The notes under the pieces: model-generated
Database searches by the model: none
What the model was told of the DNA's origin: nothing
The model's input: the letters and a program-made list of their open reading frames with translations, nothing else
In this document: positions 11,465-21,759 of the stretch, piece after piece
Layout: every line of letters begins with the position of its first letter
How positions within the stretch are numbered: position 1 is the stretch's first letter
From: Symbiodinium natans
Lineage: Eukaryota > Sar > Dinophyceae > Suessiales > Symbiodiniaceae
Length of the DNA: 60,000 bases
Reading direction: 5' to 3'
Assembly (NCBI GenBank): GCA_905221605.1
Contig: CAJNDS010002442.1
Span: forward strand, 282,501 to 342,500
Made by a program: the position numbers and the translations under genes

Positions 11465-11628
11465 AAGGCAACCAACCTGCACCTCACAGCCCCATCCGCG
11501 TAACAAACCTCCACCCCATCGTCATCCCAAAGAAGCCCCATCCGCGTAACCGACCTGCACCCCATCCTTGCCCCAAAGAAGGCCCCATCCTCGCCCCAAA
11601 AAAAGCCCCGTGCGCGCAACCAACGCCA
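11465..11628 (+). repeat. C-rich short tandem repeat downstream of the lectin gene
   Basis: Imperfect 30-40 bp units include CCCCATCCGCGTAACC, CCTGCACCCCATC and CCCAAAGAAG. The repeat ends at the stop codon of the minus-strand gene, so it is that gene's 3' flank. Confidence 0.6.
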
Positions 11629-11630
11629 CT

Positions 11631-14600
11631 TTAGAGACCAACTTTGCGAGCGGCCCATGCAAGGTTTGACTTCACCCTTGCCTCCGCATTCATGTCCGCC
11701 AACTTGAAGCTGCGGGCTCCTGGGTGCGACTCGTCCTTGCACTCCGGCAAGTATTCTGGAGCTGAAGCACCGAACTTGATCAGCTGCGGCGGTTTCCGGC
11801 GCTTCTCGGTCACCTGCTTGACGCCCTTGGCCTCGAAGGCAGCATCGAAGTCGCTGACAGGCACCACGTACCAGGCATCGGTGTGCAGCGAAGTGTCCAA
11901 AGGATGCACGACGTCTGAGTATGCACAATCCTTCCCGGGAACGCACCATTTACCTTCAAGCTTGTCATAACTGAGTGTTCCAGAGGCACCCTGGCCTGGG
12001 CGAAAACTCCTGCTTTGCTTGAATGCCATGCGACCGCTGTCGTCCCGCGACTCAGGGCAGTATATGCCTTCCCAAGCCTCCGCCAGACTGGTTTCGAACT
12101 CCCTTCTGCCCCCGTTCAGGGTTGGGTAGATGGAGGCAGGCACGCGACTGATTTGGCAACACGTGAATTTGACGCGGATCCAGGCGCCTTTGTCCGAGGC
12201 CTCGGTCTCAAAGCTCTTCAAACCCTCGCCCGGTGGGCAGAAGGCACCCAGAGCGGGCAACGCCTTGATCTTCTCAAGGTCGGAGGACTTTGTCTCCACT
12301 TGCGTGGAGTAGAGAAGGGTGCAAGCTCCCAAAGAGGAAACATGGCTGCAATTGAACTTAATCTGAGAGCTTGTCTTCTCTACATAGCTGATGATTTGAT
12401 CTGTGGGACACTTGAGAGGGGAGTCGGTAAGGCCGAAGAGCCCGTGGGACAGAGTCCATTCTTGCTCCACACGCTCCGCACAGTCTCTTTCCTCTACGCG
12501 GCCTAAGCCGCGGGCCTCCAAGCACTTGGTGGTGCCGATCTTCTGGATACTCTTGGCATTTGCATTCCACTTGTACTCCCCAGGGAACTGGACTTGGCCG
12601 TGCTTGAGGTGGAATTTGGCAAGCGTACCAACTGGTTCCACCGTGATCGCCTCTTTCTCAGACTCGCTGCACTCCAAGTGTAAGGCTGTGGTGAAAGCAC
12701 TCCCATCCACCTTGTCAAAGTCAAACTTCTGGTTCTCCCCTCCGGTGCATGGGTGCATGTAGATGTTGTTTTCATGGTTTCGATCCAGACATTTATGATT
12801 CCACTCTGATCGAAGGTCCTTATCATCTTCATCCCAATAGAACTTCTGATTGTCCCCATTATGGCACCCGTGCATGTACACATTGCTTGTTCCCGTGTTA
12901 ACGTCCAAGCACAGGCCATTCTTAAGCGAGATTATGTTTCCATTTATCATGTACCACTTTTGCCCATTGTCGTCACTGCAGCTCGCCGTGTCGACGTTGC
13001 TCTCGCTATCATAACGCAGACACCACCACGTTTCGCCCAACTGTACCCTCAGGCGAAACGGGACGATACGGTGGATGCTCATGCATGTCCCATCGCTCAC
13101 ACTGGTGATTTTGATGTCGCCCGGGACCGAGAGCGTGTGCTCGACCGCATCTCCGTAGGTGCTGGCAGCAGTGCAGGTGGCTGACATTCCAAGTAGGCCG
13201 TTGTAGCTAAACCCAATCGAGGAAAGAACATGCTGGCCACAGCTTGCATCCAACTGGAAGCTGCGTAACGTAGTTGGGGCAGATCCGCGGTTAAGAAGGC
13301 CGGACTGCGACTTTGTCGGCACGGCAGTGCCGGCCTGGAACTCGTCCCACATCAAGGTGCCCAACTCCACGGCCTCCATCAGCTGACCGGGATCGGTGTC
13401 ATTGCAAGCGGAGGCTGTCAAGCGTAGCGCCGCCGCCTTGAGGCACTGGCCTTCCGTGGTCAACGACCGGAACCTGTGCATGGTGTCGGCGGCCCCAGGC
13501 ATCAGCTCGGCCACAAACAGGTCGGCGGAGCCACCCAGCCTGAGCGCACCGGAGGAAGTGACCGAACGCCGTGTGCGTGTGTCAACTGCAAGCTCAAGCT
13601 TCATCCGGCTGACGAAGAAAAGCTCCTGTCGCATTATCGAATCAAGGTCTGCGTAGACTTTGGACACCACCTGAATACATGAAGCGCAGGTGAAGCCATC
13701 AAGACCTGCTTTGTTCTGGGAATTGATCCATGCACCAGCTACGCAGCTCATGGTTTCAGACGTGCGCGACCCAGCTGCAAAACGCTCGGACCAACAGGAA
13801 GCATGCAGGCTTTGGCCATGCTGGAAAGCCGTTGGAAGTGGCACCTTCCTCGCCAGATCATAGCCGAACCGCCACTGGTGGTTCCGAGCATCCGGACAGA
13901 AACCAAGAAAATCGGTGTTGGTGACCTCGTCGTAGTTCAAGCACAAGTCGCCGTCATAACCTATATTCCGCAACACCCCCCCCTCGTCGTGGAACTTCAT
14001 TTTAGGCCAATGAGTGCACGACCCATATTGAATCTTCTTTGTGAAGTAGTTGTAGTACAAGCACTTGGAGGCATCATGCTCTGACTTCAGCAGGTCGCCG
14101 GTGAAGTACCACAAACTCTTTGCTTCCACAGCAGCACATGGCTTTGCTGCCAAGGGAGGGTTGCTACTGGGCTCCAAAGTCAGACAGTAAAGAGATGGTG
14201 TGGCGACTGTAAGCTGAGCGCTGTTGTGGAGTTGGGACTTGAAGGTCCACTTCAACGTCGTGCTGCTCGGGCAGCTGCCCATGAAAGTCTGGCTCCAGGT
14301 CTTGCCGTTAAAAGGCTGGACGTCCAGGCAAGTGCCATCCTGCCTGGTACGCATGTTCTGGTTCTCGAGGAAGAACTTCTGGGTATTCTTGTCTTGGCAG
14401 GACTCGAGGTACAGCTTGTCGGTCCCGTAGTTCAGGCAGAGCCCCGTGTGCGCTTCAACCCTGAGAGACTCCCCTTCGAAGTAGAAGAGCTGATTAGACC
14501 CATTGTGGCAGGAGAACATAACTGCCTCTTTTGGTCCGTTTATGTCCAGGCAGGAGTTGCCGCTTTGTAGGGTTCTTCCCTTGTAGTGCAATTCGTCCCA

Positions 14601-17600
14601 GTAGAATTTCTGGTTGGGACCACCATGGCATGCGTGCACGTAGAGGTTCCCCAGGTGGTTCAGATCAACGCAATAGTTGTTGGCCTCCACCTTCAGGAAC
14701 TCCCCGTCCCAGTAAAACTTCTGATTGGTCCCATCGTTGCATGCGGTCATGTACAAGTTGTGGTCGGCGGCCATCTCAATGCAGTTGTTGCTGTAGGCGG
14801 AGCGCAGCTGGCGGCCTTGAAAGGGGTGAGGGCTGAGTCAGAAAAACGTAGGCAGAAAAACGGAAAGCCTCAATCAGAAAACAGGAGGGCACATTCAGGA
14901 AACGCAGAAGCCTCAGTCAGAAAGCGTGAAGGGCTGACTCAGCAAAACGTGGGGGCTGAGTCAGCAAAATACAAAGCCACAAATTGCCGCAGACACACGC
15001 TGAGGAAATCATCGTCCAACGGCCCCAAATCCGGAAATCCGCCGACCCCAGCAACAGGGCGGCGTCAGTGAAGACCCATTGTCCCCACCCTAACCCCAAC
15101 CTCCACCCTTGCCCCTCCCCTACCCCTACATTCCCCCCCACCCCCCACACCCTGCCTCCTGCACCCAAAAAAACAACCAAAGCTGCTTTGACTGGCAGCT
15201 TGGTCTTTTTTTTCCTCTCATGCGATCAAACTTCGTGCAGGGTTTAAGGGTCCCCCCCCCCCAATCGTCAAACGCAGTGTTTTCAGGAGTCCGCCCAGGC
15301 GTGCACGCCCCTTCCACTGCCCTCACCTGCACCGCCCCACCCTTCGAGAAATGTCCTGGCCCCCCACCAATCGTCCAAAGGCAAAAATCCGGAAACGAAC
15401 AGGTGACAAAGAGAAAAACGAACACGACATTCAGAAAACGCGCAGCTGTAAAAACGAAGAGGTTCTGTGCGAAAACGCGACAAGCTTCGAACGCGCGAAC
15501 GGAACCGCCAGAGGAGGAGAAGAAAAGTTTGGTGAAATATTGGTTTCAAGTTGGGCCCAAAGGCCCCTCCAGTGAAATCTTGGTTTTAAGCTGGGCCCAA
15601 GGCACAGTTCCGCGAGAAGAAGTCCCCCTCCGGTGAAATGAGGTTGGGCCCCTCCGGTGAAATCTTGGTTTCACGTTGGGCCCAGGCAAGAAGGTCGGTT
15701 TTTCAAGTTGGGCCCCAAGTCCAAGAAGGCAAAAGCCCCTCCGCTGAAATCAAATTACACCCAAGAAGGCCGCCCAAAAAGGCCCCTCCGGTGAAATCTT
15801 GGTTTCAAGTCGGGCTCGAAGGCCCCTTCCGATGAAATTTTGCTTTGAAGTTCGGCCCAAGAAGGACCCTCTGGTGAAGTTTTGGTTTCAAGTTGGGCCG
15901 GTGAACTCTTGGTTTCAAGTTGGGGCTAAGAAGGAACCTCCAGTGAAAGAAGCCCCTCGGGTGAAATCTTGGAAGGTGGTTGAAATCTTGGTTTCAAGTT
16001 GATCCCAAGAAGGCCCCTCCGGTGAAATCTTGGTTTCAAGTTGGGCCCAAGAAGACCCCTCCGGTGAATCTTGGTGTCAAGTTGGGCCCAAGAAAAATGA
16101 CAAGTCACTCACGAGGTTTTACGCATGATGCTTTCGTTTTTCTGAATGCGCCTGTTTGTTTTCGTAGTCGGCCCCGGCGTTGTTCTGACTGAACCCGTCG
16201 TGTTCTCTGACTGGCGTGCCCTGTTTTCTGACTCAGGCATGCCGTTCTATTGCATACGTTTTACATACTGACGCTGGCGTTTTCTGACTGACGCTGCTCC
16301 CGCCTTGGAAGTACCACTTCTGGTGCTGCCCGCTAGAGCACGAGGTCATGTAGACGTTCTTACTGTGCTGCCCAAAGCTCCAACAGAGGCTGCTGCTGCG
16401 ACACTTGAGCCGTCGGGGATCCTCAGAGTAGAATCCGTCCCAGTAGAATTGCTGGTTGAGACCACCATGGCACGCATGCACGTAGAGGTTCCCTAGGTGG
16501 TTCAGATCAATGCAATAGTTGTTGGCCTCTACCTTCAGGAACTCCCCGTCCCAGTAAAACTGCTGGTTGGACCTGCCGTGGCATTTGTACATGTACAAGT
16601 TGTGGTCGGCGGCCATGTCGAGGCACTTGCTGCTGCCCAACGAGCGGAGCTCGCTGCCTTTGAAGTACCACTCCTGCCGCTCATCGTCATTGCAAGGGGC
16701 GGCTTCGACATTGTTGTTGGCGCCAATGCTCCAACACAGGTTGCTGCTGCGACTCTTTAACCTCCGGCCCATTGGCACCACGACAGCCGGCCCCCAGTGC
16801 CATTTTTTCCAAGGGCTGTCTGGACAATTGCGGCGCACGAGCTTTCCGGTGGACGTCAGGTCCAGGCAACGCTCATCTGCCCTGGACCTTATGAGCTTCC
16901 CGTCGAAGTACCAATCTTGGCTACTCAACGGATTGCAAGGGCCCATGTGGACATTGTCCGAACTGGTTACGTCCATGCACTTGGACGAGTCCGCCTCTGA
17001 TTTGATTCGCTCTGAGCTGCCATCCCAATACCACCGATACTTCGTTGCCAGGCCGCAGTCGTTCACTTCCACGACGTTGCTTTCCGTATTGTGAGTCATA
17101 CATTTCTGGTTGTGGTCTGAAGCTACCTGCTGCCCACCGCGCGCTTTGTTCCTCCAGGTCCAGAAGTGAACTTTGTCGGGACATCCGCGAACATACATGT
17201 TGGAGCCCTTGGCATCCCAATCCAAGCACCGATTGGTAGAACGGGTTTTCAGCATGAGGCCATCCCAATACCACTTTTGGGCATTGTCATCCTTCCGACA
17301 AGCTTCAAGACCTACGTTTTCGGAGTGAGAAGAACCGTGATAGGTCAGACACATGTTGTTGTGCTCCACTTTCAACCGCTCGCTTTCATCAAAGTACCAC
17401 TTCTGGTTCTTGCCCCCATGGCAAGAGTGCAAGTACACGTTGTTGGTGTGAGATGCGTCTGCGCAGAAGCCATTGCTGCCACGAAGCTCCCTCGCCGCCT
17501 TGATCGGCACATACTCGCAAAGCCCACAGGTAGTGACCCCGAGGCCACCAAGCATCAGCTTGTGATCGCACTGCTCAAGCAAGTCCTGGTAGAGGCAGTC

Positions 17601-20600
17601 ATAATCAATTCCGGGAACACCGGCGCCCAGAAAGGATCGCCGCTTGGTCACCTTCCAGCACAACGTCGGGTCAGCAACCTTGCAGGTCTTTTCGTAAGTC
17701 ATCCCGTAGAGGACACCTTCCACACCAACCTCACGCACAAGCTCCGTGCAGCTGCTATAGATTCGACACTGCTTCGTCGACATGACCTCACCCTCCCAGT
17801 AGAAGGGGCACTCCTTGTCTATGCAGTGCGTCTTGCAGTTGCCATCATCCAAGCCTTCGGTCTCTGTCTCTTCGATGACTTGGGTGAGGTACTTCTGCTC
17901 ACACACAAACTGACCATCCACGATGACTATGGGACCAGGCAAGAACTCATTGCTGCTGCCGGCGGGTATGCCAGAAGCACTTTCGCTGGAAACAGGTGGC
18001 AGTTTGCCCCAGCCAGTAGGGACACACTGGCAGGGATGGAGCCAGTGGTCACCGACCGTATCGGACGCAGGGTCATCCAGCACTAGTGCTTCGACAGCGT
18101 CCCCTTCCTCCGCCCCATCCGCGGTGACGTTGGGCATGGTGCACCCAGGAGCAGCCACAGTGGCCGTAGCCCCTTGGGCATCAAGGGTCATGACCGTGAG
18201 ATTCGTCGTCTGCCCGAAGATGTCAGAGGGAAGGTCACCCGACTCACCCTTAATGCAGGCCACAGTGCTGCCGTGCAACTCCACGTAGGCCATCGTGCGG
18301 TTCTCGTAGTCTTGCGTTTCTTTTGGCTTTGCAATCGCCCAGTAGCCGCTGGAGCAGCCACGAGAGTTCCCACGCATCAGCCAGAAACTCTCCTGCGGAT
18401 GCCAGAGCTAAGGAATTCTGATGAGATGGATTGCGGATATCGGGATTGAGGACTTCGGAATAGAGAACGTCAGCTAGCGATACCCTGAATGAACCCGACT
18501 CGAGACAAACGGTAGCTACGATGAAAGACCTCTTGCTACTCGCTTGCGTGGTGAAGGGGAGTTTGTAGATGCACACAGCAACGCTGTCCTCGACGGTCAA
18601 GCCCTTCTTGAAGTACAACGGGCCCTGGGCGATGCTCGCTGAATTTTCCCCGCCCGGGCAATATTTGCCGGAGATGTAGTGGTAGCCAGGCAACTTGATG
18701 TCAACACAGCTGTGGCGCTCGCCGCAGCCAGGATACCGCTCTGTAACGGTCACATTCTCGTGAGCGCAAGCAAAGTGATTGACATTGGCACTCTTGCACA
18801 CGCTACTGTAGAAGTAGCACTTGCCACCATCCATACCCCAGTGCGTGCAAGATGCTCTGCCACGACACAAGCTTCGGCAATCATCTTCAGACTGGCTCCC
18901 CTGCAAGACACGAGTGGCAAAGCTTTGCTTCTTCTGCGCCCAGCAGGTGTGGTCCCGCAACTCAATAGACAGCCGGTGGGTGAGGACTGGCCCTGCACCA
19001 GCAGGCACCCACTCATAGTGCCCGAAAATCGTGCACGCGAGACCGATTTTCCGCCGAACAGCAGTGACAGCGGAGGCATCCAGCGACTTCGTCAGCGACT
19101 CTTCCGGGGTGAGCTGCAAATCGCCGCGGGCCACGTCCAGCGTAAAGATCTGGTGGCCGTCCCATGTCGCCGAACCACTCACGACATCAAAAGCGAACGC
19201 TGCACCTGCACAGTTGGCGGAAAAGCGTGTAGGGGGGAGGCCGCTGCCATCAGATTGGGGCGATAGAATGGGCGACTTTTCCCCGACCGTGGCATAGAAC
19301 ACAGCGCTGCTGTAGCTGTAGCTCATGGAGGACCAGGGCGTGGGCGCAAGCACGATCACGCTTGTCTTTGCACTGCCTTTCTCCACCACGCAAACGCCAC
19401 CTTTCCCCATGTTCGAGCCCACCACACTCGTCAGGCCTCCTTCCACCACCGCTTCAGACTTGAGCGAAAGCTTGCCCGATGTTGAGTCAAGTTGCAGCCA
19501 GCTGCTTGCGTCGCCTGGGACGCAGGAAAGCCCTTCAAAGCTTCCCGAGCCTGCCTTCTCCATGTTCACGGCAGGAAGGATGCTCGTGGAGGCGCCACTG
19601 CGCAGAACGACCGGGCCAGACCCATAGCTCACATCCCCGGCCAGCACATCGACTGTCGCACTGGAGGTTAGTCCACCCTCCTGGTTCGCCGTGATCACGC
19701 AACTCACTTCGATGCTCTGTGCTTTGCCACAGCCCACCTTAGTGCAGCCCGGCGCGAGCTCCAACGCTCCTGTTGTTGGGCTGATGGATAGTCCATACCT
19801 CAGTGAAAGATATACAGTTGAGGCTTGCATCAGTCCTGAGTGCTGCATGGTTTTGTCAAGTCTGTGCTGCTTTGCTGTCACTGCTTCTGCTGTTGAGACT
19901 TTACCGAGCACGGACCAAGATACTTAGCCAGCTCGCAGTCCTTGTCCACTGAATATGAACTGGCAGTTTGCGGCACCGGGTAACCCTGAACCCCGGTGGA
20001 TCCGATCGCCAAAGGCCCGACATAGTACGCAAAACTGGTGGCAGCTTTCTGTCCACCTGGTTTAAGGGCTTCTGGTCTACTATTGAAGTCAGGGATGGGG
20101 ATTACGGGCTTAAGGCTTAATAGCGATATTTTAGGGTTTGCACGGTGCAAGAATTGCAAGCATTGGCCTCCGCACTTGCAGCAAGCAGCTTCAGAGGAAT
20201 AGCCTTGAAACTTCTCTGCAGAGCAAGATGCTGTCATGCAGCCCTGTGAGACGCTGTTGACCCAACCAGGAAGATCCACACAAGCAATGCACTTGCCGGA
20301 AATCTGCGTGAATCCCCCACTGCACTTCTCGCAGGCTGTCTTGCCGCCATTCAGCTTTGCGCAGCCACTGCAAAAGTCCTTACCGGCAGGGCAACATTCC
20401 GTCTGAAAATAGGGGGGCGACTCCGTCGGTGAGAAGAGAAGCACCTCGCCGATGCTGCATGCTGACGCGTCCCCACGTAGCGAGGCGGCAAGGATTTCCT
20501 GGCCCATGGCCATCCGAGCTTGATGAGATTGATGTGCTTGGGAACCTTGAGCTTGGCACAGTTCGAAGTCTGCCAACCTTGGGTTCTGTAGTGTGTTCGA

Positions 20601-20780
20601 CGGCTGTGCATTGCGCCAATCTTCTTCCTCATGCCTTCTCTTGAACTGGAGGAAGCTCGTGTCTTCACGAAGAGCGCTGTGATTGCGATGAGATGCCTCC
20701 TTAAAAGGACAGGCGTTCTCAAGTGACGCATGGGCTACCCCGAGGATAGCCCATGCCAGCCATGGCTGCAACCGAGGCAT
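11631..20780 (-). CDS. Giant secreted ricin-B-type lectin repeat protein with Cys-rich and PAN-like regions (2,481 aa, 4 exons)
   Basis: The exons are 19924-20780, 18484-19798, 16304-18392 and 11631-14815. The introns are 125 nt (donor GTATCT), 91 nt (GTATCG) and 1,488 nt (GC donor, CAAG|GCGGG). Their phases of 2, 0 and 1 all agree, giving 2,481 codons plus TAA. The ATG at 20778-20780 was chosen because it opens a signal peptide (MPRLQPWLAWAILGVAHAS). A Cys-rich region covers residues ~129-206. A cadherin/Ig-like stretch spans the first intron (CELAKY|GLSISPTTG). PAN/apple-like Cys patterns lie at ~570-620 and ~887-945. Beta-trefoil lectin repeats with QKWYFD/NQKFYWD motifs lie at ~1029-1750 (about 18 units) and ~2009-2200 (about four more). 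A Cys-containing C-terminal domain follows. No ricin A-chain-like catalytic domain is seen. The protein is inferred to bind glycans at the cell surface, in the wall or outside the cell. Confidence 0.8.
14598..14774 (-). repeat. Recent internal duplication, copy in exon 4
   Basis: About 177 bp at the start of exon 4 match 16439-16616 at the end of exon 3 at roughly nine bases in ten. Both encode two lectin repeats, including GEFLKVEANNYC and HLGNLYVHACHGG. Confidence 0.8.
14816..16303 (-). other. Intron 3 of the lectin gene, GC-AG, repeat-rich
   Basis: The donor is CAAG|GCGGGAGC and the acceptor TTTCAAG|GCCGCC, so both borders repeat CAAG|GC. Joining them restores an uninterrupted lectin repeat (QKWYFQ|GRQLRS) in frame. 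The intron contains CAGAAAACG-like short repeats at both ends (14840-14970, 16195-16300), a C-rich centre and a minisatellite. Confidence 0.75.
15535..16095. repeat. ~40 bp minisatellite inside intron 3
   Basis: About a dozen imperfect copies of CTCCGGTGAAATCTTGG and TTTCAAGTTGGGCCC-AAGAAGG. Read on the minus (transcribed) strand the unit is CTTGGGCCCAACTTGAAACC plus a pyrimidine-poor remainder. Confidence 0.85.
16439..16616 (-). repeat. Recent internal duplication, copy in exon 3
   Basis: Partner of 14598-14774. The two copies sit on either side of the large intron, and most differences are single-base substitutions. Confidence 0.8.
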
Positions 20781-20799
20781 TTTTTCGAAGCACGGACTA

Positions 20800-20927
20800 A
20801 TGTGACAAAGTAGTAGCGTCTTTGCAACTTGTTCTATGACATGAAGAAGGCGGATGTGACATAGTAGTAGCCCAATGCACAGAATCACAATGTCTTTGCA
20901 ACTTGTTCTATGACATGAAGAAGGCGG
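20800..20927 (-). promoter_or_regulatory. Duplicated 54 bp block directly upstream of the lectin start
   Basis: Two copies (20800-20853 and 20854-20927) share TCTTTGCAACTTGTTCTATG and ACATGAAGAAGGCGG. The distal copy has a ~20 bp insertion. They lie 20-147 bp upstream of the ATG, so they are 5' UTR or promoter. No TATA box is seen, as expected in dinoflagellates. A regulatory role is inferred only from position. Confidence 0.45.
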
Positions 20928-21226
20928 GGCCGCGAAACGTTGGTCCGAGTAAACCCAAACCCAAATCGGCGCACTAAAGAAGCCAACGTTGCAAACTTTC
21001 GGGGAATCCGCCGACGCTGGTCGGTGCCAGTGAAGCCTTTGTTCTGCTTACCGTTTTACATCGTGGAACCTCCCCACCCTTGCCGACCTTGCCACTCTGA
21101 GGGATTCCCTTCCCCTTGCAAAAGACCACCCACACCACCCACACAACCCAAACCGCCTCTGCACAATCGAATCCAAGAGGAGGGGAAGACCGCTTTATGT
21201 CTGAAACCCTGCAGCGCACAGAGCGA
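20928..21226. other. Short flank without recognised gene
   Basis: Nothing recognised between the duplicated upstream block and the microsatellite. Confidence 0.4.
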
Positions 21227-21705
21227 GCGAGAGACAGAGAGACAGAGAGACAGAGAGACAGAGAGACAGAGAGAGACAGAGAGAGACAGAGAGAGACAGA
21301 GAGAGACAGAGAGAGACAGAGAGAGACAGAGAGAGACAGAGAGAGACAGAGAGAGACACAGAGAGAGAGAGACACAGAGAGACACAGAGAGACAGAGACA
21401 GAGAGAGACAGAGAGAACACAGAGAGACACAGAGACACAGAGAGACACAGAGAGAGAGACACAGAGACACAGACACAGAGAGACACAGAGACACAGAGAG
21501 ACACAGAGAGACACAGAGAGACACAGAGAGACACAGAGAGACACAGAGAGACACAGAGAGACACAGAGAGACACAGAGAGACACAGAGAGACACAGAGAG
21601 ACACAGAGAGACACAGAGAGACACAGAGAGACACAGAGAGACACAGAGAGACACAGAGAGACACGGAGAGACACGGAGAGACACAGAGAGACAGAGAGAC
21701 AGCGA
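21227..21705 (+). repeat. GACAGAGA/GACACAGA microsatellite
   Basis: About 480 bp of 8-10 bp units, first GACAGAGAGA and then GAGACACA. Long open frames on both strands (Arg/Glu/Thr/Asp on plus, Leu/Ser/Val/Cys on minus) are products of the repeat and are not genes. A GGGGCAGGGGCAAGGGCA run follows to about 21757. Confidence 0.95.
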
Positions 21706-21759
21706 GAGGGGCAGGGGCAAGGGCAGGGGCAGGGGCAGGGGCAAGGGCAGGGGCAGGCA

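Noticed and set aside
12015-14836. Plus-strand ORFs across the lectin gene
   Set aside because: These are antisense shadows of a well-supported minus-strand exon and have no motif of their own.
11631-20780. Toxin reading of the ricin-B-type protein
   Set aside because: Only the carbohydrate-binding beta-trefoil repeats are present. No A-chain-like N-glycosidase region is seen.
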